Made by a program: the position numbers and the translations under genes
Shown here: piece after piece, positions 57,529 through 64,000 of the stretch
Position numbering within the stretch: the stretch's first letter is position 1
Layout: each line of letters opens with the position of its first letter
Notes under the pieces: generated by a model
Database searches by the model: none
Told to the model about the DNA's origin: nothing
What the model saw: only the letters and a program-made list of their open reading frames with translations
Source of the DNA: an uncultured Alistipes sp.
Lineage (GTDB): Bacteria > Bacteroidota > Bacteroidia > Bacteroidales > Rikenellaceae
DNA length: 64,000 bases
Direction of reading: 5' to 3'
Assembly (NCBI RefSeq): GCF_910580175.1
Contig: NZ_CAJTXD010000002.1
Span: 248,001-312,000, forward strand

Positions 57529-57533
57529 AACAG

Positions 57534-57566
57534 AAAAGAGTTGCTATGAAAGGCAACTCTTTTTTA
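57534..57566 (+). terminator. Terminator after ribH
   Basis: GAGTTGC and GCAACTC (57538-57544 and 57553-57559), extended by flanking A and T residues, form a hairpin with loop TATGAAAG followed by TTTTTTA. Confidence 0.85.
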
Positions 57567-57693
57567 TATCTATATTTTTGGTGCGTTCATTTATTTTTCG
57601 ACGTATCCGATTTTTCAATCCATCTGTTTTTTGTATTTCGATCGCTTGCTGCCGGATCCGAGTAATCTGTTTTTTTCGGACGATCGTTTCGGG

Positions 57694-59046
57694 TTATTTT
57701 TTGAATAGTCCTAAGTTGTCCAAGAAGACTATCAGCAGGATCGCCGGGCATATATATCGGAGCAGGAAGTAGAAAAGCCGTTCGATGTGGAACGGCAGGC
57801 GGCCGTCGTTGGTAATTTGTGCCCGGAGGCTTTTCCGTTCCATGCACCAGCCCACGAAGATGCATGTGAAGAATCCGCCGACCGGCAGCAGGATGTTGGC
57901 CGTGAGGTAGTCGAGCGAATCGAAAAGATCGAGACCGCCGATTCTCCAGTCGTTCAATACGCCCAGTGAGAGTGATGCTAAGGCGCTCAGGGCCAGTGTC
58001 GATGCGGTTGTTGTCCAGGCTGCCGCCCGGCGGTTCAGATGCCATTCTTCGTGCAGGTAGGCCGTGATGACTTCGTGCAGCGAAATAGTCGAGGTAAGCG
58101 CTGCGACGATCAGCAGCAGGAAGAAAACCGACGACCAGACCATGCTCCAGGGCATGTCGTTGAAGATGCCGGGCAGCGTGACGAAAACCAGCGGCGGCCC
58201 GGCCGAAGGTGCGATGCCGACGCTGAAGACCGCCGGGAAGATCACGATGCCCGCCAGCAGGGCTACCAGCGTGTCGAGGATCGTCACGTTGAGGGCTGTT
58301 CGCCGTAGGTCGGTGTCGGGTTTGAAATACGCGGCGTAGGTTACCATCGTGCCGATGCCGATCGAGAGCGAGAAGAACGCTTGTCCCAGAGCGACCAGCA
58401 GGGTGGCTGGGGTAACTTTCGAGAAGTCCGGTTGCAGGAAGAAGCGCAGCCCTTCGCTGCTGCCGGGCATCAACAGCGAATGTACGGCCAGTGCGACCAA
58501 GATGATGAACAGCAGCGGCATGAGCACTTTGGCCGAGCGTTCGATCCCTTTCTGTACGCCTAAAGCGATCACGAAGTGTGTCGCCAGCACGAACAGAGAG
58601 GTGTAGAGCAGCGGCCGCCACGGGTTGCGGATGAAGTTTTCGAACATTGCCGCATAGGCTTCGGCCGAGCCGAGGCGGCCCAGTTCGCCTGTGACGGAGT
58701 GCACCATGTATTCAGCCGTCCATCCCGAGACCACGAAGTAGAAGCCCAGAATCAGGAAAGCCGCCAGTACGCCGTTGTAGCCCAGAATGCTCCAGCGGGG
58801 ATCGAGTGTCCGGTAGGCGCCTACTGCGTTGCGGTGCGTGGCGCGTCCTACCGTGAATTCGGCGATCATCAGCGGCAGCCCCAGCAACAGCACGCAGAGG
58901 ATGTAGATCGCCAGAAAGGCGCCGCCGCCGTTGTTGCCCGCGACGTAGGGGAAGCGCCAGATGTTGCCCAAGCCCACCGAACTGCCGGCAGCGACAAGTA
59001 CGGCGCTCAATTTGCCTCCCAGAGTGGCGCGCTGCATTCGATTCAT
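57694..59046 (-). CDS. Sodium-dependent neurotransmitter-symporter-family transporter
   Basis: This 450-aa membrane protein has the NSS/SNF signature in helix 1 (LVAAGSSVGLGNIWRFPYVAGNNGGGAF). About 11-12 hydrophobic helices follow, including LGQAFFSLSIGIGTMVTYAAYF with sodium-site residues. It would import an amino acid or related amine with sodium. The substrate cannot be told. I start at the ATG at 59046, because a longer form would need a GTG. Confidence 0.92.
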   Translation of the reverse strand: MNRMQRATLGGKLSAVLVAAGSSVGLGNIWRFPYVAGNNGGGAFLAIYILCVLLLGLPLMIAEFTVGRATHRNAVGAYRTLDPRWSILGYNGVLAAFLILGFYFVVSGWTAEYMVHSVTGELGRLGSAEAYAAMFENFIRNPWRPLLYTSLFVLATHFVIALGVQKGIERSAKVLMPLLFIILVALAVHSLLMPGSSEGLRFFLQPDFSKVTPATLLVALGQAFFSLSIGIGTMVTYAAYFKPDTDLRRTALNVTILDTLVALLAGIVIFPAVFSVGIAPSAGPPLVFVTLPGIFNDMPWSMVWSSVFFLLLIVAALTSTISLHEVITAYLHEEWHLNRRAAAWTTTASTLALSALASLSLGVLNDWRIGGLDLFDSLDYLTANILLPVGGFFTCIFVGWCMERKSLRAQITNDGRLPFHIERLFYFLLRYICPAILLIVFLDNLGLFKK

Positions 59047-59068
59047 ACCCACCGTTTTACTTTTTCAT

Positions 59069-59722
59069 TTACCGGTGGATGCCACGGGTTGCAGCGATCG
59101 TTTCGGCCAGAGCGAAGTCCTCCGGATAGTCGATGTCCATTCCCTCGATGCGGTCGACGATGGCCAAGTAGGGGCGGTCGCCGATGCGGCGGCGGTGTTC
59201 GCACCACAGCGGGCGCGGGAAGATGAAAAAGGCGCTCGTCTCGATGTAGACCGGCTCGATGGTCTGCGTGCGGGGGATGTTGTCGAGCGAGTAGTTGAGC
59301 GGGCGGCCTTCGTACCAGGCGAAAGTTTGTATTTTCTCGGCACTGAACGCCGAGTCGTACTCGCCCGAGCGGATTTTTTCGATCGCTCCGTCGATCGTTT
59401 CCGGACGGATGAACGGCGAGGTCGCATGCGCCAGAACATAGAGGTCGGCCTCCACTTCGGAGGTAAAGGCGTCGTAGATTTCGCGGCCCAGCGTCGTGTC
59501 GCGATCCAGCGTCTCGCTGCGGCGCAGGAACCGCACCCCGGCCGGCAACAGGGGGCGTATGCGTTCGTCGCTGCAAAAGACGTATGTTTCGTCGATGTGC
59601 CGTGTCCGGAGCAAAGTCCGGAGTATGTGGCACAGCAGCGGTTCGCCACCCAGCAGCCGCAGGTTCTTGCCCTCGACGCGCTGGCTGTTCAGCCGGATGG
59701 GAACGAATGCTACGGTTTTCAT
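59069..59722 (-). CDS. Acylneuraminate (CMP-sugar) cytidylyltransferase family protein
   Basis: This 217-aa protein begins VAFVPIRLNSQRVEGKNLRLLGGEPLL, the nucleotide-binding start of CMP-sialic/CMP-KDO synthetases. It has LAHATSPFIRPETIDGAIEKI and GMDIDYPEDFALAE with the metal-binding aspartates. It would activate a nonulosonic or related sugar with CTP. It forms a pair with the next gene (5-nt gap), suggesting a shared surface-glycan pathway. Confidence 0.85.
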   Translation of the reverse strand: MKTVAFVPIRLNSQRVEGKNLRLLGGEPLLCHILRTLLRTRHIDETYVFCSDERIRPLLPAGVRFLRRSETLDRDTTLGREIYDAFTSEVEADLYVLAHATSPFIRPETIDGAIEKIRSGEYDSAFSAEKIQTFAWYEGRPLNYSLDNIPRTQTIEPVYIETSAFFIFPRPLWCEHRRRIGDRPYLAIVDRIEGMDIDYPEDFALAETIAATRGIHR

Positions 59723-59726
59723 CGGT

Positions 59727-60692
59727 TCATTGTACTAAAAGGTTGCAGCCCCGGATTTCGGCATGGTCGATGCGGCCTTCGATCTCGAACGAGCCGTCGT
59801 GGAACACGCGGCCCGCGTCCTGCGTCTCGATGAACGCACACGACCAGCGGTTGGCCAGGTCGGCAATGTTCATGCCTCCGCGTGTGCCGGCCGGCAAAAG
59901 ATCGAACGGGTCGTTGATGTCGCGTGTCGTAACGCGCATCCAGCTTGGGCAGCGGAAGCGGTTGTTGCCTGCGGAGTAGGCCTGCGAGGTAAGCTCTGCC
60001 ATGCCGTATTCCGAGTGGATTTCCGCGACGCCGAATGCCCGACAGAGTATCGCATGGAATTCTTCCTTGGGCAGTTCTTCGCGGTAGCCTTTCATGCCGC
60101 CCGTCTCCATCACGACGGTGTCGTGCAGTTTCGGCGCATGTTTCTCCGCAAGCTCCCATAGTGCGTAGCTCACGCCCAGGAGGATTTTCGGCTTCGGGTC
60201 GGCGGCCATGTCGCGCAGCAGGGCTTCGTGGTCGTCCAGATAGAAGCCGCCCGAGCCGCAGTCGCCGATCAGGCGGTCGGCCATGTAGACCAGCGACGAT
60301 CCTTTGCGCCGCAGGTAGTTGGGCAGCAGCGCGTAGAGACTCCAGCGGGCCGGATCGCCGTAGAACGTGCGGAACGAAGCGCGGAACGCCTCCTCGTAGA
60401 GTGCCAGCGAGCGCATCGGGTGGCGCGAGGGTGTCATTCCCGTTGTGGCGCTCGACGTGAAGACGATTTCCGGCTCGCGGTCGCCGCAGTAGACGTCGTG
60501 CGTCTTGAAAAGCTCGATCGGCAGGTAGGGAATCTTCCGCCAGGAGTCCACACGGTCGGTCTCCACGCCGATGAGCGACAGGTATTCGCGGTAGGGCGGG
60601 CATTCGACCGCTTGGCGGCGGAACAATTCCAGTGCCGCCCGTTCGAATGCCTCGTCGGATCGGATGTCGAATATGTTGCCCGTGTCGGTCAT
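59727..60692 (-). CDS. LuxE-like acyl-protein synthetase/adenylating enzyme
   Basis: This 321-aa protein has KIPYLPIELFKTHDVY, FTSSATTGMTPSRHPM and VMETGGMKGYREELPKEEFHAIL, typical of LuxE-type acyl-adenylating enzymes in polysaccharide loci. VAEIHSEYGMAELTSQAYS is the later adenylate-binding motif. It probably activates an acyl or amino-acid group for glycan decoration. I start at MTDTGNIFD (60692), since the longer frame adds sequence without family character. Confidence 0.82.
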   Translation of the reverse strand: MTDTGNIFDIRSDEAFERAALELFRRQAVECPPYREYLSLIGVETDRVDSWRKIPYLPIELFKTHDVYCGDREPEIVFTSSATTGMTPSRHPMRSLALYEEAFRASFRTFYGDPARWSLYALLPNYLRRKGSSLVYMADRLIGDCGSGGFYLDDHEALLRDMAADPKPKILLGVSYALWELAEKHAPKLHDTVVMETGGMKGYREELPKEEFHAILCRAFGVAEIHSEYGMAELTSQAYSAGNNRFRCPSWMRVTTRDINDPFDLLPAGTRGGMNIADLANRWSCAFIETQDAGRVFHDGSFEIEGRIDHAEIRGCNLLVQ

Positions 60693-60760
60693 GGATGCAA
60701 AGGTAGTGAAAATCGGGAAAAAATCCATCGTAGCCCCGTGGGCCATCGATCCGCTCCCGA

Positions 60761-60799
60761 AAAACGACGCCAGGACAATTCGATTCGGTTGTCCTGGCG
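60761..60799 (-). terminator. Terminator after infC
   Basis: CGCCAGGACAA and TTGTCCTGGCG (60768-60778 and 60789-60799) form a perfect 11-bp stem with a 10-nt loop. On the minus strand TCGTTTTTC follows. It ends the thrS-infC transcript directly behind infC. Confidence 0.85.
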
Positions 60800-60828
60800 G
60801 TCGTCGTTGGTGTTTTCGGCCTGCGGCT

Positions 60829-61455
60829 CTATTTCTTGCCTTTCGGTGCAAGCATCATGTTCATCTTTTTGCCGTCGAGCTTGGGCATCATCTCCACTTT
60901 GGCGATCTCCTCCAGGTCGGTGGCGAAGCGGAGCAGCAGAATTTCGCCCTGCTCCTTGAAGACGATCGAGCGGCCGCGGAAGAAGACGTAGGCTTTGACT
61001 TTTGCGCCCTCCTTGAGGAAGTTTTCCGCATGCTTGAGCTTGAAATTATAGTCGTGGTCGTCGGTCTGGGGGCCGAAGCGGATCTCCTTGATCGTGACTT
61101 TTACCTGGTTGGCTTTCAGCTCCTTGGCTTTTTTCTTTTGCTGATAGAGGAACTTTTGATAGTCGGCGATGCGGCAAACGGGAGGATCGGCCTTGGGCGA
61201 GATTTCGATCAAGTCCAGCTCCATGTCGTCGGCCAGGCGCAGAGCCTCGCGGATCGACAGAACCTGCGGCTGCTCGATGTTTTCGCCCACCACGCGCACC
61301 TCGGGAGCGGTAATCTCCGAGTTGATGCGATGGGGATTCTCTTTGACGGGCGGTCTACGCCCGGCGATGCGGTTGCCGGCTGCCGGTTTCGGCCGGTTGT
61401 TCCCGGGGTTGAACGGCCTCGGCGGGAACGGTTTTGGTGCTGCGATAGTTGTAAT
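60829..61455 (-). CDS. infC: Translation initiation factor IF-3, rare ATT-type start codon
   Basis: This protein of about 208 aa has the IF-3 N-domain (HRINSEITAPEVRVVGENIEQPQVLSI), the linker and the C-domain (KANQVKVTIKEIRFGPQTDDHD, LKEGAKVKAYVFFRGRSI). The nearest ATG/GTG-type start (GTG at 61299) would cut off the conserved RINxEIxxPEVRVV motif. No ATG, GTG or TTG lies between the stop codon at 61461-61459 and that point. The best start is ATT at 61455 (ATC at 61446 possible), as in E. coli infC, where AUU allows autoregulation. A P/R/N-rich extension precedes the core. Confidence 0.9.
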   Translation of the reverse strand: MTTIAAPKPFPPRPFNPGNNRPKPAAGNRIAGRRPPVKENPHRINSEITAPEVRVVGENIEQPQVLSIREALRLADDMELDLIEISPKADPPVCRIADYQKFLYQQKKKAKELKANQVKVTIKEIRFGPQTDDHDYNFKLKHAENFLKEGAKVKAYVFFRGRSIVFKEQGEILLLRFATDLEEIAKVEMMPKLDGKKMNMMLAPKGKK

Positions 61456-61513
61456 GTATTAGTTAATGGTACGAATGTGCTTGTTTGATATGCGGCCCGT
61501 GCCGCAGTCGGAT

Positions 61514-63466
61514 TTATTCTTTTTTCATTTTGTTGGCTTCGGTCTCGGCCTTTACCAGCCCGGCTATGCGGTCGCGGAAAGCCTCCATCGTCATCTGGCC
61601 CTGGTCGCCTTCGCCTTGTGCGCGTACGGAAACCAGTCCTTCGGCCTCCTCTTTTTCGCCTACGATCAGCAGGTAGGGGATGCGTTTGAGTTCGTTGTCG
61701 CGGATCTTGCGGCCGATCTTCTCGTTGCGGTCGTCGATCTGCGCACGGATGTCGTTGGCGTTCAGGTAGTCGACAACCTTCTGCGCATAGTCGTTGAACT
61801 TCTCCGAGATGGGCAGTATTACTGCTTGGTCGGGCGAGAGCCACAGCGGGAACTTGCCGCCCGTGTGCTCCAGCAGCACGGCCACGAAGCGTTCCATCGA
61901 GCCGAACGGCGCGCGGTGGATCATGATCGGGCGGTGGAGCTTGTCATCGGCACCCTTGTAGGTCAGGTCGAAACGCTCGGGCAGGTTGTAGTCCACCTGG
62001 ATCGTTCCCAGCTGCCATTTGCGGCCGATGGCATCCTTGACCATGAAGTCGAGCTTCGGCCCGTAGAATGCCGCTTCGCCGTATTCCACCACGGTGTTGA
62101 GTCCTTTCTCCTTGGCAGCCTGCATGATCGCCGATTCGGCTTTCTCCCAATTTTCGTCCGAGCCGATGTATTTCTCGGTGTTGTTGGGATCGCGCAGCGA
62201 AATCTGTGCCGTATAGTCGTCGAACTTCAGCGTCTTGAAAATGTAGAGCACAATGTCGATCACGCGTTCGAACTCTTCGAGCAGTTGATCCGGCCGCACG
62301 AAGAGGTGGGCGTCGTCCTGCGTGAAGCCGCGTACGCGCGTCAGACCGTGCAGCTCGCCCGACTGTTCGTAGCGGTAGACGGTGCCGAATTCGGCCAGAC
62401 GCACCGGCAGTTCCTTGTAGGAGCGCGGTTTCGAGCGGTAGATTTCGCAGTGGTGCGGGCAGTTCATCGGCTTGAGCAGGTATTCTTCGCCTTCGATCGG
62501 GGTGTGGATCGGCTGGAACGAGTCCTTGCCGTATTTGGCATAGTGGCCCGAGGTCACGTAGAGTTCCTTGTTGCCGATATGGGGCGTGATGACCTGCTGG
62601 TAGCCGTACTCTTTCTGCACGCCGCGCAGGAACTGCTCCAGCCGGTCGCGCAGGGCGGCGCCTTTGGGCAGCCACAACGGCAGACCCTGACCTACGCGCT
62701 GCGAGAACGTGAAGAGTTCGAGGTCTTTGCCCAGTTTGCGGTGGTCGCGTTTTTTGGCCTCCTCCATCATGGCGAGGTATTCGTCGAGCATCGATTTCTT
62801 GGGGAACGCGATGCCGTAGATGCGCGTCAGCATCTTGTTCTTCTCGTTGCCGCGCCAGTAGGCACCCGCCACCGAGGTAAGTTTGATCGCCTTGATATAG
62901 CCCGTGTTAGGGATGTGGGGGCCGCGGCACAGGTCGGTAAAGCTGCCGTTGGTGTAGAACGAGATCGTGCCGTCCTCCAGATCGGAGATCAGCTCGATCT
63001 TATACGGGTCGCCCTTTTCGGTAAAGGTCTTCAGCGCTTCGGCCTTGGGCACTTCGCGGCGGACGAGTTCTTCTTTGTTGCGGGCCAGCTCCTGCATCTT
63101 CTGTTCGATCTTCTCCAGATCGGATTCAGTGATGGGCGCCGGGCTGTCGACGTCATAGTAGAAGCCGTTTTCGATGGCCGGGCCGATGCCGAACTTGATG
63201 CCCGGATAGAGCGCTTCGAGCGCCTCGGCCAGCAGGTGCGACGAGGTGTGCCAGAAAGCGTGCTTGCCCTCGGCGTCGTCCCACTTGTAGAATTTGATCG
63301 AAGCGTCTTCTTCGATCGGGCGCGTCATGTCGGTCGTCGCGCCGTTTACCGAAGCGGCCAGAGAGTCGGCAGCTAAACGAGGGCTGATGCTCTCGGCGAT
63401 CCGGTAGGCAGTCGTTCCCTTTTCGAACTCGCGGACGGAGCCGTCGGGAAAAGTGATTTTGATCAT
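61514..63466 (-). CDS. thrS: Threonyl-tRNA synthetase
   Basis: This 650-aa class II synthetase has a TGS domain (MIKITFPDGSVREFEKGTTAYRIAESI) and an editing domain with HTSSHLLAEAL and the zinc/editing residues. The catalytic core has LLKPMNCPHHCEIY, RVRGFTQDDAHLFV and HRAPFGSMERFVAVLLEH. A C-terminal anticodon-binding domain follows. It charges tRNA-Thr. The next gene on the strand is infC, after 58 nt. A longer in-frame extension upstream is unlikely. Confidence 0.97.
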   Translation of the reverse strand: MIKITFPDGSVREFEKGTTAYRIAESISPRLAADSLAASVNGATTDMTRPIEEDASIKFYKWDDAEGKHAFWHTSSHLLAEALEALYPGIKFGIGPAIENGFYYDVDSPAPITESDLEKIEQKMQELARNKEELVRREVPKAEALKTFTEKGDPYKIELISDLEDGTISFYTNGSFTDLCRGPHIPNTGYIKAIKLTSVAGAYWRGNEKNKMLTRIYGIAFPKKSMLDEYLAMMEEAKKRDHRKLGKDLELFTFSQRVGQGLPLWLPKGAALRDRLEQFLRGVQKEYGYQQVITPHIGNKELYVTSGHYAKYGKDSFQPIHTPIEGEEYLLKPMNCPHHCEIYRSKPRSYKELPVRLAEFGTVYRYEQSGELHGLTRVRGFTQDDAHLFVRPDQLLEEFERVIDIVLYIFKTLKFDDYTAQISLRDPNNTEKYIGSDENWEKAESAIMQAAKEKGLNTVVEYGEAAFYGPKLDFMVKDAIGRKWQLGTIQVDYNLPERFDLTYKGADDKLHRPIMIHRAPFGSMERFVAVLLEHTGGKFPLWLSPDQAVILPISEKFNDYAQKVVDYLNANDIRAQIDDRNEKIGRKIRDNELKRIPYLLIVGEKEEAEGLVSVRAQGEGDQGQMTMEAFRDRIAGLVKAETEANKMKKE

Positions 63467-63622
63467 TTCGGTGTTATGAATTGGTTTTCGGGCCTTTGAC
63501 GCTTCCACAATTACGAGACGGAATACGCCGCCGGTGCCGGTTGTCATGGTGCAAAGTTAAGAATATTCTTCGGATTTCGCCAGCTTGCAGGCCTGGAAAT
63601 CGCTCGCTGGGCCATGCGGGGT

Positions 63623-64000
63623 TTATTCTTCCTTGGGGGTGTCGGCCGGGGCTTCCTTGCGGTGGCCGTCGCGGTTGCCGCGTTCGCGTTCGGCATGGGG
63701 CAGCGGGTCGGCCGACCATTCGGCCCAGGCGCGGCGATGCCCTACGATGTCGATCGCCGCATAGATCGCATTGCGCATCGACTGGGCGTCGGCCTTGTTC
63801 TGGCCGGCGATGTCGAACGCCGTGCCGTGGTCGGGCGAGGTGCGCACGCAGGAGAGACCAGCCGTGAAGTTCACGCCGTCGGGCGAGAGACTCTTGAAAG
63901 GGGCCAGCCCTTGGTCGTGGTACATCGCCAGAATGCCGTCGTAGCGGGTATATCCGCCCCCGGCGAAGAGTCCGTCGGCCGCAAAGGGGCCGAACGCCAG
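63623..64000 (-). CDS. pdxA: 4-hydroxythreonine-4-phosphate dehydrogenase, C-terminal part
   Basis: This is a partial gene that continues beyond the right edge. The visible 125 residues include GYTRYDGILAMYHDQGLAPFKSL, GVNFTAGLSCVRTSPDHGTAFDIAGQNKADAQSM, the metal-binding and substrate motif of PdxA. It acts in vitamin B6 synthesis (4-phosphohydroxythreonine to an amino-ketone). The last about 20 residues are a charged E/R/K tail. Confidence 0.93.
   Translation of the reverse strand: MAFGPFAADGLFAGGGYTRYDGILAMYHDQGLAPFKSLSPDGVNFTAGLSCVRTSPDHGTAFDIAGQNKADAQSMRNAIYAAIDIVGHRRAWAEWSADPLPHAERERGNRDGHRKEAPADTPKEE

Noticed and set aside
61209..61844. 211-aa minus-strand ORF between infC and thrS
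   Set aside because: It overlaps the end of thrS and the start of infC in another frame and shows no family features.

Overview
The window looks like a chromosomal segment of a GC-rich gut Bacteroidales, most likely Alistipes or a close Rikenellaceae relative (inference). The grounds are Bacteroidetes promoters (TTG, 19-21 nt, TAnnTTTG), few recognisable Shine-Dalgarno sites, Mfa/FimA-type fimbrillin lipoproteins, Bat aerotolerance genes, a BtuB/BtuG/BtuH vitamin B12 locus, a B12-dependent ribonucleotide reductase and NAD-dependent epimerase-type threonine dehydrogenase.

Layout. 1-3.5 kb: window edge, L-serine dehydratase directly behind tRNA-Arg, and a FadL-like porin. 3.5-19.3 kb: the accessory island. 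A promoter with a G9 tract in its spacer precedes a type V pilus operon (outer-membrane barrel, DUF5119 anchor, four fimbrillin-like lipoproteins, and a 778-aa tip-like protein with a C-type-lectin/FISUMP C-terminus). Behind it lies a diversity-generating retroelement (DGR): a MutS-like accessory protein, Avd, five tandem template-repeat cassettes and a DGR reverse transcriptase. 19.3-21.1 kb: aminotransferase, HU and tRNA-Ser. 21.2-28 kb: a minus-strand cobalamin operon under a cobalamin riboswitch. 28-35 kb: MBL hydrolase/HxlR pair, DAHP synthase-chorismate mutase, tRNA-Thr, threonine dehydrogenase, a hydrolase and two glycan-type genes. 35-64 kb: housekeeping genes (clpB, dnaX, tyrS, folB, fba, fum, batD, batE, recR, mdh, nrdJ, recF, ribH, a sodium symporter, infC, thrS, pdxA).

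The standout system is the DGR. The last 80 nt of the pilus tip gene's variable repeat differ from template cassette 1 at six positions, all six at template adenines (A to T or A to G), with none of 64 non-A positions changed. That is the signature of adenine-specific mutagenic retrohoming. The same variable repeat also lacks 79 bp relative to the template, so the gene reads out of frame at its 3' end. Downstream of avd there are five cassettes instead of the usual single template. Each has a 189-190 bp core that keeps the lectin reading frame, a structured leader with two hairpins (the first with compensatory changes), and inverted repeats at its ends that pair over 12-17 bp in cassettes 2, 4 and 5. 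Only cassette 1 has a matching variable repeat here, so the others may serve targets elsewhere or act as a donor archive.

Other signals include a 73-bp repeat that carries a complete promoter and sits between two -10 boxes at three loci, an in-frame coding G9 tract in a glycan-type gene, an A10 run in dnaX at the gamma/tau boundary, and an infC that can only start at a rare ATT-type codon. The island would make a surface pilus that can be switched on and off by slippage and whose tip is diversified by reverse transcription.
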